From: JAJEFO01 sp022819605
GTDB taxonomy: Bacteria > Pseudomonadota > Alphaproteobacteria > Rhodobacterales > Rhodobacteraceae
Length of the DNA stretch: 64,000 nt
NCBI GenBank assembly: GCA_965221545.1
Contig: OZ244901.1
Location: forward strand, 124,001 to 188,000
Reading direction: 5' to 3'
The notes beneath the pieces were generated by a model that was not told where the DNA came from, made no database searches, and saw only the letters and a program-made list of their open reading frames with translations. Positions 26,592 to 35,809 of the stretch are shown here, in pieces. Position 1 is the first letter of the stretch. Each line of letters opens with the position of its first letter. A program made the position numbers and the translations under genes.

Positions 26592-26704
26592 TCCGGAACT
26601 TCACGGCCAAGGCTGCGCGTCGCAACAAAGCCCCACTGTCGCCCAGACATGTTCCGGGCCATGGCGCCTGGCGGGATGGCGTGCATCGCGAGATCCCGGC
26701 GTGA
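26588..26704 (+). CDS. 38-residue coupled ORF between soeA and soeB
   Basis: A tiny frame encoding 38 residues, highly basic, with three Arg-Lys clusters (for example KAARRNKAP) and several His and Pro; no membrane segment or cysteine. Its ATG overlaps the soeA stop (ATGA at 26588-26591) and its TGA overlaps the GTG start of soeB (GTGA at 26701-26704). The double 4-bp overlap is the normal sign of coupled translation and is hard to explain by chance. No family was recognised. It may be a chaperone-like or assembly peptide, or serve only to carry ribosomes across to soeB. Confidence 0.6.
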   Translation: MIRNFTAKAARRNKAPLSPRHVPGHGAWRDGVHREIPA

Positions 26705-27450
26705 CGTCTCTGCCCAGCCATACGGACAGGTCGCTTGGGCTCGTCATCGACCTTGACACCTGTGTCGGGTGTCATGCCTGCGTCACGGCCTGCAAGGGAT
26801 GGAACACCGAAAACTACGGTGCGCCGCTCGCGGACGTTGACGCCTACGGCCCGAATCCGGTTGGCAGCTTTCTCAACCGGATCCATTCCTACGAGGTGCA
26901 GCCGGAAACAGGTCCGGCGCAGGTCGTCCACTTCCCCAAGAGCTGCCTTCATTGCGCAGATGCGCCTTGCGTCACGGTTTGCCCGACCGGTGCCAGCTAC
27001 AAGCGCACCGAAGACGGGATCGTGCTCGTCAATGAAAGCGACTGCATCGGCTGCGGCCTTTGCGCCTGGGCCTGTCCCTACGGAGCCCGCGAGATGGATC
27101 CCGAAGAGCAGGTAATGAAGAAGTGCACGCTTTGCGTGGACCGCATCTACAACGAGAACCTGCCCGAGGAAGATCGCCAGCCCGCATGCGTCCGCACCTG
27201 CCCGGCCGGTGCGAGGCATTTCGGGGACCTGTCGGACCCCGAGAGCGATGTCTCCAGGCTTGTTGCCGAACGCGGGGGAATCGAACTCATGCCCGAACAG
27301 GGAACGGCGCCCGTCAACCGCTATCTGCCGCCTCGTCCCAAGGACGAGTTGCCCGAGCTGGACGTTCTCGCGCCCTTCCTCGATCCGGTTGCGGAAGATG
27401 CCAAGGGGTTTGTCGGCTGGCTTGACCGCACGCTGTCGGGACTGACCTGA
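26701..27450 (+). CDS. soeB: Sulfite dehydrogenase SoeB, iron-sulfur subunit
   Basis: A 249-residue electron-transfer subunit with four 4Fe-4S sites. The cysteine groups are C21-C24-C27-C31, C82-C85-C90-C94, C115-C118-C121-C125 and C142-C145-C163-C167, in the order of DmsB/NrfC-type proteins. It should carry electrons from the molybdenum site of SoeA to the membrane subunit. There is no signal peptide. The GTG at 26701 is the only suitable start ahead of the first cluster and is coupled to the 38-codon ORF. Its stop overlaps the start of soeC by one base (TGATG). Confidence 0.9.
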   Translation: MTSLPSHTDRSLGLVIDLDTCVGCHACVTACKGWNTENYGAPLADVDAYGPNPVGSFLNRIHSYEVQPETGPAQVVHFPKSCLHCADAPCVTVCPTGASYKRTEDGIVLVNESDCIGCGLCAWACPYGAREMDPEEQVMKKCTLCVDRIYNENLPEEDRQPACVRTCPAGARHFGDLSDPESDVSRLVAERGGIELMPEQGTAPVNRYLPPRPKDELPELDVLAPFLDPVAEDAKGFVGWLDRTLSGLT

Positions 27451-28346
27451 TGCATCCCGCGACGTCCATCATCCTGTTCACGACGCTGTCGGGGCTCGGC
27501 TTCGGCATGCTGGCGTTTCTCGGGATTGATGCCACGCCGCCAATGGGCTTGTCCGCGCTTGCCTTTCTCGTCATCGCCTTTTCTCTCGCCGGCGGCGGGC
27601 TCCTCGCGTCGACATTTCATCTGGGTCATCCCGAACGCGCGCTCAAGGCGTTCACGCAGTGGCGATCATCCTGGCTGAGCCGCGAGGCCTGGGTGTCGCT
27701 GCTTGCTCTGTCTGCGATGGCGGCACATGGAGTCGGGCTGGTCTTCCTGGAACAGGCTTGGCGCGTGCTGGGAATTGTCGGCGCCGTTCTTTCCCTCGCG
27801 ACCGTTTTCGCGACGTCCATGATCTATCTCCAGATGCGAACGGTGCCTCGCTGGAACCATTGGTCGCCGCCCGTGCTTTTCCTGGGTTTCGCGCTGGCGG
27901 GAGGCGCACTCACGACAGGCCGCGTGTCCGTGGCGCTTTGGGCTCTGCCGATTCTGGCCATCGTCCAGGCTTTCGCCTGGATCGATCAGGAACGGCGGGA
28001 GAGATCCACCGGCACCGATCTGGCGACGGCGACCGGCCTCGGTCATGTCGGAAGGGTTCGGGCGTTCGAGGCACCCCACACGGGAGAAAGCTACCTTACC
28101 CGAGAAATGGTGTTTCAGGTCGGGCGCAAGCACGCGACGGTTCTGAAGGTCATTTCGGTACTGCTCTTCGCGGTGGTTCCGGTTGTCCTGCTGCTGCTGC
28201 CGTTCACGCACTTTCTCGTGGTGCCTGCGGTGGCAAGCCATCTCTTGGGCGCTCTGATCCAGAGATGGCTGTTCTTTGCAGAGGCGCGCCACGTGGTCGC
28301 CCAATATTATGGACGCTGGGACATGGCGGGCATGGATGGGGGGTGA
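27450..28346 (+). CDS. soeC: Sulfite dehydrogenase SoeC, membrane anchor
   Basis: A 298-residue DmsC-family membrane subunit with about eight hydrophobic segments. The family block STFHLGHPERALKAF followed by WRSSWLSREAW is clear. It should anchor SoeAB to the inner membrane and pass electrons to quinone. The ATG overlaps the soeB stop. The DmsC type rather than NrfD type of anchor fits SoeABC. No gene for sulfate export or APS metabolism is in the operon; the nearest candidate for sulfite handling is the TauE-type protein at 9119. Confidence 0.88.
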   Translation: MHPATSIILFTTLSGLGFGMLAFLGIDATPPMGLSALAFLVIAFSLAGGGLLASTFHLGHPERALKAFTQWRSSWLSREAWVSLLALSAMAAHGVGLVFLEQAWRVLGIVGAVLSLATVFATSMIYLQMRTVPRWNHWSPPVLFLGFALAGGALTTGRVSVALWALPILAIVQAFAWIDQERRERSTGTDLATATGLGHVGRVRAFEAPHTGESYLTREMVFQVGRKHATVLKVISVLLFAVVPVVLLLLPFTHFLVVPAVASHLLGALIQRWLFFAEARHVVAQYYGRWDMAGMDGG

Positions 28347-28442
28347 CGATTCGCCCGTTGAATTTTTTCTGCACCTGCATAATGTGCGCGCGAAATCGCG
28401 GGCGATGCAGTTGCCCGCAGGCTAATCAGGAGGAATTCACCC

Positions 28443-29618
28443 ATGACCAATGTCGTCATCGCATCTGCGGCCCGCACGCCGGTCGGCAGCTTCAACGGCA
28501 GTTTCGCCAACACGCCGGCCCATGACCTGGGGACCGCCGTACTGGAAGAGCTCGTGTCGCGCGCCGGCGTCGAAAAGGACGAAGTGTCCGAGACCATCCT
28601 GGGCCAGGTGCTGAACGCAGGGCAGGGCCAGAACCCGGCCCGGCAGGCGCACGTGAACGCCGGCCTTCCGGTCGAGAGCGCGGCATGGGGCATCAACCAG
28701 CTTTGCGGCTCCGGCCTGCGCGCCGTGGCGATCGGGGCGCAGCACATCCAGCTGGGCGATGCCGGGATCGTGGCCGCGGGCGGGCAGGAAAACATGTCCA
28801 TCAGTCCCCATGCGCAGGCCCTTCGCGCGGGTCAGAAAATGGGCGACGTGAAGCTTGTCGACACGATGCTCAGTGACGGACTCCTGGACGCGTTCCATGG
28901 CTATCACATGGGACAGACGGCTGAAAACGTCGCGGAAAAGTGGCAGATCAGCCGCGACCAGCAGGATGAGTTTGCGGTCGCGAGCCAGAACAAGGCCGAG
29001 GCGGCGCAGAAGGCGGGCAGGTTCGACGACGAGATCGTTCCGTTCACGGTCAAGACCCGGAAGGGCGACATCGTCGTCGACAAGGACGAGTACGTCCGCC
29101 ACGGCGCAACGATCGAGAACATGCAAAAGCTCAGGCCGGCATTCAACAAGGAAGGGTCGGTCACGGCTGGCAACGCCTCAGGCATCAATGACGGCGCCGC
29201 CGGCGTTCTTCTCATGAGCGCGGACGAGGCCGAAAGGCGCGGCATAGAGCCATTGGCCCGCATCGTGTCCTACGCCACGGCCGGACTGGATCCCTCGATC
29301 ATGGGTGTCGGACCGATCTATGCAAGTCGGAAGGCGCTCGAAAAGGCGGGCTGGAAGATCGACGACCTCGACCTGATCGAAGCGAACGAGGCATTCGCTG
29401 CGCAGGCCTGCGCCGTCAACAAGGACATGGGCTGGGATCCCGAGATCGTGAACGTCAATGGCGGCGCGATCGCCATCGGTCATCCGATCGGCGCTTCCGG
29501 CGCGCGGGTTCTGAACACGCTTCTCTTCGAGATGCAGCGTCGAGAGGTCAAGAAGGGCCTGGCCACGCTTTGCATCGGCGGCGGGATGGGCGTTGCGCTC
29601 TGCGTGGAGCGGCCGTGA
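28443..29618 (+). CDS. phaA: Acetyl-CoA acetyltransferase (beta-ketothiolase)
   Basis: A 391-residue thiolase that condenses two acetyl-CoA to acetoacetyl-CoA. The active-site Cys lies in NQLCGSGLRAV, the His in GGAIAIGHPIGASGAR, and the second Cys in LCIGGGMGVALC. These are the three thiolase signatures. It is followed 120 bp later by phaB, so the pair supplies 3-hydroxybutyryl-CoA for PHB and for the ethylmalonyl-CoA pathway. An AGGAGG-like site precedes the ATG. It is separate from the soe operon by 96 bases. Confidence 0.95.
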   Translation: MTNVVIASAARTPVGSFNGSFANTPAHDLGTAVLEELVSRAGVEKDEVSETILGQVLNAGQGQNPARQAHVNAGLPVESAAWGINQLCGSGLRAVAIGAQHIQLGDAGIVAAGGQENMSISPHAQALRAGQKMGDVKLVDTMLSDGLLDAFHGYHMGQTAENVAEKWQISRDQQDEFAVASQNKAEAAQKAGRFDDEIVPFTVKTRKGDIVVDKDEYVRHGATIENMQKLRPAFNKEGSVTAGNASGINDGAAGVLLMSADEAERRGIEPLARIVSYATAGLDPSIMGVGPIYASRKALEKAGWKIDDLDLIEANEAFAAQACAVNKDMGWDPEIVNVNGGAIAIGHPIGASGARVLNTLLFEMQRREVKKGLATLCIGGGMGVALCVERP

Positions 29619-29738
29619 GGATCTGAGCGAGACCGAGACCCGGGACGGCTTTCGGTCAACGGTGGCGGAACGCCCCGAATTCGAATCTGAAGGTGCCGGG
29701 CGGCGCCCTGGCATCGCGAGACCATGTTGGAGGTACAG

Positions 29739-30461
29739 ATGGCACGTGTAGCACTTGTGACCGGCGGGAGCCGGGGAATCGGTGAAGCGATTTCGAAGGC
29801 ATTGAAGGCGGAAGGCTACGATGTCGCCGCGACCTATGCCGGAAACGACGAAAAGGCGAAGGCATTCACTTCCGAGACCGGCATCACGACCTATAAATGG
29901 AACGTCGCCGACTACGAGGCATCCGCCGCAGGAATCGCTAGGGTGGAAAACGATATCGGACCGATCGACACGGTCGTGGCCAATGCCGGCATCACCCGGG
30001 ACGCGCCTTTCCACAGAATGACGCCTGAGCAGTGGAACGAAGTCGTCGCCACCAATCTGACCGGCGTGTTCAACACGGTGCATCCGGTCTGGCCCGGAAT
30101 GCGGGAACGGAAGTTTGGTCGCGTGATCGTCATCAGTTCGATCAACGGGCAGAAGGGGCAGTTCGGGCAGGCGAACTACGCTGCGACGAAGGCGGGCGAT
30201 CTGGGATTCGTGAAGTCGCTCGCGCAGGAAGGCGCACGCGCGGGGATCACCGCGAACGCCATCTGCCCCGGTTACATCGCGACCGAGATGGTGATGGCGA
30301 TAGACGAGGGCATTCGCGAGAAGATCATCGCGGGCATTCCCGCTGGGCGCCTTGGCGAGCCGGACGAGATCGCCCGTTGCGTGGCGTTCCTGGCGTCGGA
30401 AGGTGCCGGGTTCATCAACGGCTCGACCATTTCAGCCAATGGTGCGCAGTTCTTCGCGTAA
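29739..30461 (+). CDS. phaB: Acetoacetyl-CoA reductase
   Basis: A 240-residue short-chain dehydrogenase that reduces acetoacetyl-CoA to (R)-3-hydroxybutyryl-CoA with NADPH. The nucleotide motif is ALVTGGSRGIGEAI, NAGITRD is the structural motif, and the catalytic Ser-Tyr-Lys are in VIVISSINGQKGQFGQANYA. The start at 29739 has a TTGGAGG site; an upstream ATG at 29724 adds five residues. phaA lies directly upstream. The PHB synthase gene phaC is not in the window. Confidence 0.93.
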   Translation: MARVALVTGGSRGIGEAISKALKAEGYDVAATYAGNDEKAKAFTSETGITTYKWNVADYEASAAGIARVENDIGPIDTVVANAGITRDAPFHRMTPEQWNEVVATNLTGVFNTVHPVWPGMRERKFGRVIVISSINGQKGQFGQANYAATKAGDLGFVKSLAQEGARAGITANAICPGYIATEMVMAIDEGIREKIIAGIPAGRLGEPDEIARCVAFLASEGAGFINGSTISANGAQFFA

Positions 30462-30716
30462 GGCAAACTGAAACCGAGCCGGGGGATGCCTTCGTTCCAG
30501 GCGCTCTCGGCTGGATCTTGCTGCATCATTGCGGCGGACGGGCCGGACTTCCATCATGCAGGATCACAAGTCATTTCCTGATGGACATGCTGCGCCGTTC
30601 GGCACCATGTCCGGTTGGCGTCTTGCCTTCCTGGCCTGACCGGCCAGAAGGCGGACGGACTGGTCGGCTTCTGCGAGGGCCTGCTGGTTGCTCCGGATGC
30701 CGGAGCACGCCGTCGT

Positions 30717-30887
30717 CTATGCCCGGTTACTGAGCCGCTCGATTTCCTCTTTGATCTTCAGCTTTTGCTTCTTGAGTGCAGTGATTTCCAGGTCGTCAAA
30801 AGCCGGGCTGCGCTGCGCCGTCTCGACTTCGATCGAGAGATCCTGGTGTTTCTTGCGGAGTTCCTGAAGATGCGAACTCAAGCTCAT
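30717..30887 (-). CDS. YdcH/DUF465 family small protein
   Basis: A 56-residue helical protein of the DUF465 family, function unknown. It has two helices joined by a short turn: SLSSHLQELRKKHQDLSIEV, then DLEITALKKQKLKIKEEI, the typical KKxKLxxKDEI-like ending. The ATG at 30887 gives the family length; longer frames are antisense. It stands alone, with a 293-base gap upstream in which nothing else was recognised. Confidence 0.85.
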   Translation of the reverse strand: MSLSSHLQELRKKHQDLSIEVETAQRSPAFDDLEITALKKQKLKIKEEIERLSNRA

Positions 30888-31180
30888 GTGCTTCCCTTTC
30901 TTCTTCGGTGATTCCAGTCGAACACGAAATGCGATTCGTGTCACGCCGTGACGGCCAAAAAAATTCCGAATCCACTGTTGAATCCGGTTCAGGGTCGCAT
31001 CCGGCCGGGCGCGATCCGGGCACCTGACCGGACTGGAGGTCTTCGTCGCAGTGCCTCTGGCCTGCGCGACTCGACTGACGGGCAGCCCGGTCTTGAGCAA
31101 GCACTTGAATCCCGGTCGACGAGATTCGTGCAAACGCCGCTGATCCGAAGTTCCCGCAGGGCCCTGTCCCCGCTTCGCGA

Positions 31181-31933
31181 TCATCCATCGAGGGTGAGTG
31201 CGGCGGCCTCGCGAAGGATTGCGTTTGCAGCATTGGTATAGTCGCCGCCGTCCGAGAGATGACGGTCGCCTTCGTGCAGGATGATCGGTGGAAGCAGGCG
31301 AAACGCGCCTTTCGAGCCGCTCCGGCCCTGCAGGATGAAGAGCTTCGCTGGACGGAAGCGCCTGGGCTGCATTGGCAGGAGCCGGATGCTCCCCAGGCGT
31401 GCGCCGATGTCTGCGAGCATGCGCGGCAAGTGTTCGGTTCGCTGGATGAACGTCAGGGTGCCGCCCGGCTTGACGCGGCGCAGTCCGGCGTCAATCCACG
31501 CTGCCGTCCCCGCATCCCCGCTTCGGCTTGCCTCGCGCTCCGGTTCCGGGGAAGCGCTTCCGGTTCGTCGATCAAAGTACGGCGGATTGAACATCACGTG
31601 ATCGAAACGCTGAGAGGTGACGCTTTTCGGCATGCACGCAATGTCGGCCTCGAGGATCGTGCCGTTCAAGTTGTTGAGACCGAGGTTTTCGCGGGCCAAA
31701 ACGACATGGTCCGGGTTGCGGTCAATGCCGGTCATGTTCAGTCCCGGCACCCGCGCCATCAGGCAAAGCAGTGCGGTTCCGGCACCTGTGCCGAGTTCGA
31801 GAACGGACTGGCCGGGCAGTGCGGGTACGGATGCCGCCAGGAAAACCGGATCGGACCCGGCGCGGTATCCTGTCGCAGGCTGGCGGATTCTGAGGCGTTC
31901 CCCCAGGAAGGCATCCTCGACGATTTCGCTCAT
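31181..31933 (-). CDS. tRNA1(Val) A37 N6-methyltransferase-like protein
   Basis: A 250-residue SAM-dependent methyltransferase of the TrmN6/YfiC type. Motif I is LELGTGAGTALLCL and the catalytic motif is FDHVMFNPPYFDR (NPPY), as in N6-adenine methylases. The probable substrate is adenine 37 of tRNA-Val, by family. Its start overlaps the stop of the DUF2007 gene by 4 bp, so the two are co-transcribed. Rhodobacteraceae commonly have this pair beside the polyprenyl synthase gene (inference from general knowledge). Confidence 0.85.
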   Translation of the reverse strand: MSEIVEDAFLGERLRIRQPATGYRAGSDPVFLAASVPALPGQSVLELGTGAGTALLCLMARVPGLNMTGIDRNPDHVVLARENLGLNNLNGTILEADIACMPKSVTSQRFDHVMFNPPYFDRRTGSASPEPEREASRSGDAGTAAWIDAGLRRVKPGGTLTFIQRTEHLPRMLADIGARLGSIRLLPMQPRRFRPAKLFILQGRSGSKGAFRLLPPIILHEGDRHLSDGGDYTNAANAILREAAALTLDG

Positions 31934-32145
31934 GGCACGACAGGCAAGTCGTTGTCCTTCAATATGTTGCTTGCCATGAAGTAATCTTCGTCATGAACCA
32001 TCAGGCGGCGCGGCAAGATTCCGATCGAGCCTTCCAGAACACTCATGTGGACGTCCATCTGAAAGCAGTCTATATCCTCGCCCTCAAGGAGAGCCGTCGC
32101 GAAGGCGATCAGCGTAGGGTCGTTCGTGCGCATCAGTTCTCTCAT
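31930..32145 (-). CDS. DUF2007 family protein
   Basis: A 71-residue protein of the DUF2007 (putative signal-transducing) family, function unknown. The family pattern is MRELMRTNDPTLIAFATALL, then HMSVLEGSIGILPRRLMV. ATG 32145 matches the family start; ATG 32133 is four codons later. It is divergent from the polyprenyl synthase gene with only 54 bases between, which must hold both promoters. Confidence 0.85.
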   Translation of the reverse strand: MRELMRTNDPTLIAFATALLEGEDIDCFQMDVHMSVLEGSIGILPRRLMVHDEDYFMASNILKDNDLPVVP

Positions 32146-32199
32146 GAAATGAATAAATGGCAGACCTAGCTGTTTGTCGACCCTTCTGACGGGTGTGTG

Positions 32200-33204
32200 A
32201 TGAGTCTGGATACGTACGTCTCGGCAAAGCCGTACCATCTGCTTGCGGAAGCGCTGCAAGACGACCTCGAAGCAATGGACCGGTTGATCCGGGAACGGAT
32301 GCAGTCAAGGGATGCGCCGCTCATTCCGGAGGTTGCTGCTCATCTTGTGGATGCGGGCGGCAAACGCGTGCGTCCGATGCTGACCCTCGCGGTCGCACGG
32401 CTCTTTGGCTACAGGGGCGAGGATCATCACCGGCTGGCGGCGACGGTGGAGTTCATCCACACGGCGACCCTTCTCCACGATGACGTCGTGGACGAAGGCC
32501 GACAGCGGCGTGGACGCCCGTCCGCAAACCTGCTTTGGGACAACAAGTCTTCCGTCCTTGTCGGTGACTACCTGTTTGCGCGATCGTTCCAGTTGATGGT
32601 CGAGACCGGTTCCTTGCCGGTGATGGACGTCCTCTCCCAGACCGCCGCCATGCTTGCAGAAAGCGAGGTCCTTCAGTTGTCGGCGTCTGCCAGCCTGGCG
32701 ACCACGGAAGAGATGCACATGAGAATCCTTCGCGGGAAGACGGCAGCGCTCTTTTCCGCGGCGGCGGAAGTCGGCGGCATAGTTGCGGGCGCGACCGAAC
32801 GACAGGTTGAGGCCCTTCGGGAGTTCGGGGACGCATTTGGCATCGCGTTCCAGATCGCGGATGACCTGCTTGACTACTTTGGCGATGCGGAAACCACCGG
32901 AAAGGAACCGGGAAACGACTTCCGGGAGCGGAAGTTGACCCTGCCGGTAATCAAGGCGATCGCAAATGCGGGTGCAGAGGAGCGCGCCTTCTGGCGGCGC
33001 ACGATCGAGAGGGGCGAACAGAGGGACGGCGACCTGGAGCAGGCGCTGGAACTGATTGCCCGGCACGACGCGGCAGTGGAAGCGCGGGACGAGGCGCGCG
33101 AATGGTCGGCAAAGGCCAGGGACGCCTTGGAGATCCTGCCCGATCACGAGTTGCGCGACATGCTGCATGACCTCGCGGAATTCGTCGTCGTGCGACTCGC
33201 TTGA
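32200..33204 (+). CDS. Long-chain polyprenyl diphosphate synthase
   Basis: A 334-residue trans-prenyltransferase that builds the ubiquinone side chain (octa- or decaprenyl diphosphate). Both aspartate-rich motifs are present: LLHDDVVDEGRQRRGRPS and FQIADDLLDYFGD. The GGKRVRPML block binds isopentenyl diphosphate. Chain length cannot be fixed from the sequence alone; alphaproteobacteria usually make Q-10. ispE, a step in making its substrate, lies convergently next to it. ATG 32200 follows a GTG at 32197; either is possible. Confidence 0.92.
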   Translation: MSLDTYVSAKPYHLLAEALQDDLEAMDRLIRERMQSRDAPLIPEVAAHLVDAGGKRVRPMLTLAVARLFGYRGEDHHRLAATVEFIHTATLLHDDVVDEGRQRRGRPSANLLWDNKSSVLVGDYLFARSFQLMVETGSLPVMDVLSQTAAMLAESEVLQLSASASLATTEEMHMRILRGKTAALFSAAAEVGGIVAGATERQVEALREFGDAFGIAFQIADDLLDYFGDAETTGKEPGNDFRERKLTLPVIKAIANAGAEERAFWRRTIERGEQRDGDLEQALELIARHDAAVEARDEAREWSAKARDALEILPDHELRDMLHDLAEFVVVRLA

Positions 33205-33225
33205 CGGACCGGAATCCCCGGATCT

Positions 33226-34101
33226 TCAGTCCGGACAGACGCGTGGCGCAGCCAGTTCGGACTGGTCGCCGAGCTGTCCGGACGCGAGCCACCAATCGGG
33301 CTGGAGCGCAGCAATCCTGACCTCCGCGTCGCGTGCAAGCTGCTCGTCATCAAACAGCCCGAAACAGGTTGCGCCCGATCCCGATGTGCGCGCCAGTCCG
33401 CATCCCGGGCTCGTGCGCAGCATGGCGAGCACGTCGGCAATCACCGGCGCCTCTTCCAGGGCGGCCGGTTCCAGGTCGTTGCGTTGTTCCGACAGCCATT
33501 GAACTACGCCCGGCACGTCGCGGGCCGACGGCAGGTTGCCGGGCATTTTCGGATTGTCCCTTCTTGCCAGCCTGGCAAAAACCCTGGCAGTCGACACCGG
33601 GGTTCGCGGGTTGACCAGCAAGGCGGGAAGCGTCGGAATGTCGACGTAGGTGATCTCCTCGCCGATTCCGCCCACGCGGCAGGGTCTGCACGCAAGGCAC
33701 ATTGGAAGATCCGCGCCAAGCGCGAGGGCGTTCCGCGCAATGGCAGGCAGGTCCGTGCCTTGCGGCGCAAGCCCCCTAAGCACCGCCGCTGCGTCCGCAG
33801 ATCCTCCTCCGATGCCCGCCGCGACGGGAAGGAACTTTTCAAGCAGCAGGGATGAGCCCCTGTCGCCAGCCACGAGAGAGGCCGCCTGCAAGGCAAGGTT
33901 TTGCGTGCCGGTCGGAACCGTCGCCGCCTCCGGGCCCGTCACCGCCAGTTCCAGCGAAGGTCCGCTCCTGATGGCGAGGCGGTCGTGAACCGGGGCGAAT
34001 GCAACCAGCGAATCGATCAGGTGATAGCCGTCTTGCCGCTGTCCGGTAACGTGGAGCGCCAGGTTGACCTTGGCCGGGGCGGCGACTCTAACCGTCGTCA
34101 T
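33226..34101 (-). CDS. ispE: 4-diphosphocytidyl-2-C-methyl-D-erythritol kinase
   Basis: A 291-residue GHMP-family kinase of the MEP isoprenoid pathway. The N-terminal PAKVNLALHVTGQRQDGYH is diagnostic, and the ATP-binding glycine motif is LPVAAGIGGGSADAAA. The C-terminal GCGLARTSGSGATCFGLF is also typical. Its start overlaps the end of the TPR gene by 14 bp, so both are on one transcript. The end is convergent with the polyprenyl synthase gene, 21 bases away. Confidence 0.95.
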   Translation of the reverse strand: MTTVRVAAPAKVNLALHVTGQRQDGYHLIDSLVAFAPVHDRLAIRSGPSLELAVTGPEAATVPTGTQNLALQAASLVAGDRGSSLLLEKFLPVAAGIGGGSADAAAVLRGLAPQGTDLPAIARNALALGADLPMCLACRPCRVGGIGEEITYVDIPTLPALLVNPRTPVSTARVFARLARRDNPKMPGNLPSARDVPGVVQWLSEQRNDLEPAALEEAPVIADVLAMLRTSPGCGLARTSGSGATCFGLFDDEQLARDAEVRIAALQPDWWLASGQLGDQSELAAPRVCPD

Positions 34102-35809
34102 TCGCCACGTTCAGCGGCGGAGCGCCTTCCTCCGCCAGGACGGCGTCGAGGCCGATTTCAAGCTTTCTGCGAATTCGCGCCGGGTCGACGTCATCATGAT
34201 CCGTTTCGTCGGTTATGAGTGACAGGGCGCGATGCCACTGGAACTCGGCTTCCCGATGTCGCCCGACTGCCCAGTAGACATCGCCGAGATGATCATTGAC
34301 GATTGGATCGATCGGCAAGTGCTCGGCCGCGCGCTCCATGTGCGAGACCGCTTCCGCGTAACGGCCGAGGCGATAAAGGCCCCAGCCAAGCGAGTCGATG
34401 ATGTGCCCGGCTTCCGGGCGTTGCTCGACCGCACGTTCAATCAGGGCAAGTGCCTCCTCAAGGTTCGTCTGCAGCTCCAGAAGCGAATAGCCCAGGTAGT
34501 TCAGAACCGTCGGCTGGTCCGGCTTGAGTTCGAGCGCCTTGCGGAAATCCGCCTCTGCCTGGCTCCAGTGGCCGGTGCGTTCATATGCAATGCCCCGGGT
34601 AAAATAGATGATCCAGTGTTGCTCCACCGGTTCCCTGATCATTGAGATGGCGTTGTTGTAGGACGCTTTCGCTTCCTCGAACCTGTCCAGCTCACGGAGC
34701 ATGTCGGCGAGCGCTACATGAACCTGCAACAGGTGACCGTGACTTTCCGTCAGTTGCTGCAGCACCTCGATGGCCGCATCCTCTCGTCCTGACTGGCGGA
34801 GCGTTTCAGCCCGCCCCAGCTCGGCGGAGTGGAACTCGGGGTCGTTCCGCGGAACCTTGTCGTAGACCTCGGTGGCAAGATCGTGCTGGTCCAGCTTTTC
34901 CAACAGCTCCGCCGTCAGCAGCAAGGCGTCGATGTGGTCGGGGCGCAGTATTGTGGCCATCCTGGCGTAGAGGAGCGTGTAATTCATTTGCGGCTCCTGA
35001 CGCAGGGCGCTGGCGATGGAATGGCACACCTCCGCCAGCCCGTCTTTCGCGCTGCGCCCGGAATTGAACGGAAGCGTTTCGCCCGCCTCAAGACGGGCGC
35101 GCAAGTCTTCAAGGTAGGGGTCGGCCATCGCAGAATTCTGGCTCTTGGCGATCAAGTCCAGCGCATCCTCGTTGCGCTCAAGCTGGCTGAGGACTTCCGC
35201 GTAGGCCACTATCCCTCGCCGGGGAAGGCGAAGCACCATGCCGGCCTCGCCTGACAGAATGTGCGCGGCCCCCTCAAAATCGCCGGCTGAAGCGAGGGCG
35301 AGCGCCTTGTGGTAGAACCCGAAGATGCGGACGGATTCGTTCTCCGACTCCGCCACCTTGTCAAAGGCCTCTAGCGATTCCGCCATGCTGCCTGCGCCAA
35401 ACAGGGCCCACGGCCTGGCCAAGTCGTCAAACAGCGGTCCAACAGAGAGGCCGCTGTCCAGCCCGCTGAGAAAGCCCGCCCAATCCTCGTCCCTTGCGGC
35501 CTTTCCGAGAAGGATCAAGCTCGCAACCTGGCTGCTGTTTCCGGCATCGCGAACGCGTTCGAGCATCCGTGCGGCATTCTCGATGTCGCCGAGGCTGAGG
35601 AATGCGGTGCCCGTGCTTTCGAGGAGCGCGATATTGGCCGGATCGCTGGTCAATGCTTCGGAGAAATGCTCGACAGCCGCACCGTAGTCGTTTGCCTTGA
35701 AGGCCGACCGGCCGGCCAGGTAGTTTCCTGCATCTCGCGCCTCGTCGGCCGTAGCGGGCCAGGTGCCGACAGACATGAGAAGGAGCGGGGTCAAGAGGGC
35801 GAGACGCAT
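34088..35809 (-). CDS. Tetratricopeptide-repeat protein, exported
   Basis: A 573-residue TPR protein. It begins with a signal peptide (LALLTPLLLMSVGTWPATA, cut before DEARDAG), so it should work in the periplasm. TPR units are clear from about residue 27 (AFKANDYGAAVEHFSEAL) and dense from 330 to 530, for example GHWSQAEADFRKALELKP and RLGRYAEAVSHMERAAEHLP. Partner unknown; such proteins often act in envelope assembly. It overlaps ispE downstream, an arrangement seen in other Rhodobacteraceae. Confidence 0.85.
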   Translation of the reverse strand: MRLALLTPLLLMSVGTWPATADEARDAGNYLAGRSAFKANDYGAAVEHFSEALTSDPANIALLESTGTAFLSLGDIENAARMLERVRDAGNSSQVASLILLGKAARDEDWAGFLSGLDSGLSVGPLFDDLARPWALFGAGSMAESLEAFDKVAESENESVRIFGFYHKALALASAGDFEGAAHILSGEAGMVLRLPRRGIVAYAEVLSQLERNEDALDLIAKSQNSAMADPYLEDLRARLEAGETLPFNSGRSAKDGLAEVCHSIASALRQEPQMNYTLLYARMATILRPDHIDALLLTAELLEKLDQHDLATEVYDKVPRNDPEFHSAELGRAETLRQSGREDAAIEVLQQLTESHGHLLQVHVALADMLRELDRFEEAKASYNNAISMIREPVEQHWIIYFTRGIAYERTGHWSQAEADFRKALELKPDQPTVLNYLGYSLLELQTNLEEALALIERAVEQRPEAGHIIDSLGWGLYRLGRYAEAVSHMERAAEHLPIDPIVNDHLGDVYWAVGRHREAEFQWHRALSLITDETDHDDVDPARIRRKLEIGLDAVLAEEGAPPLNVANDDG

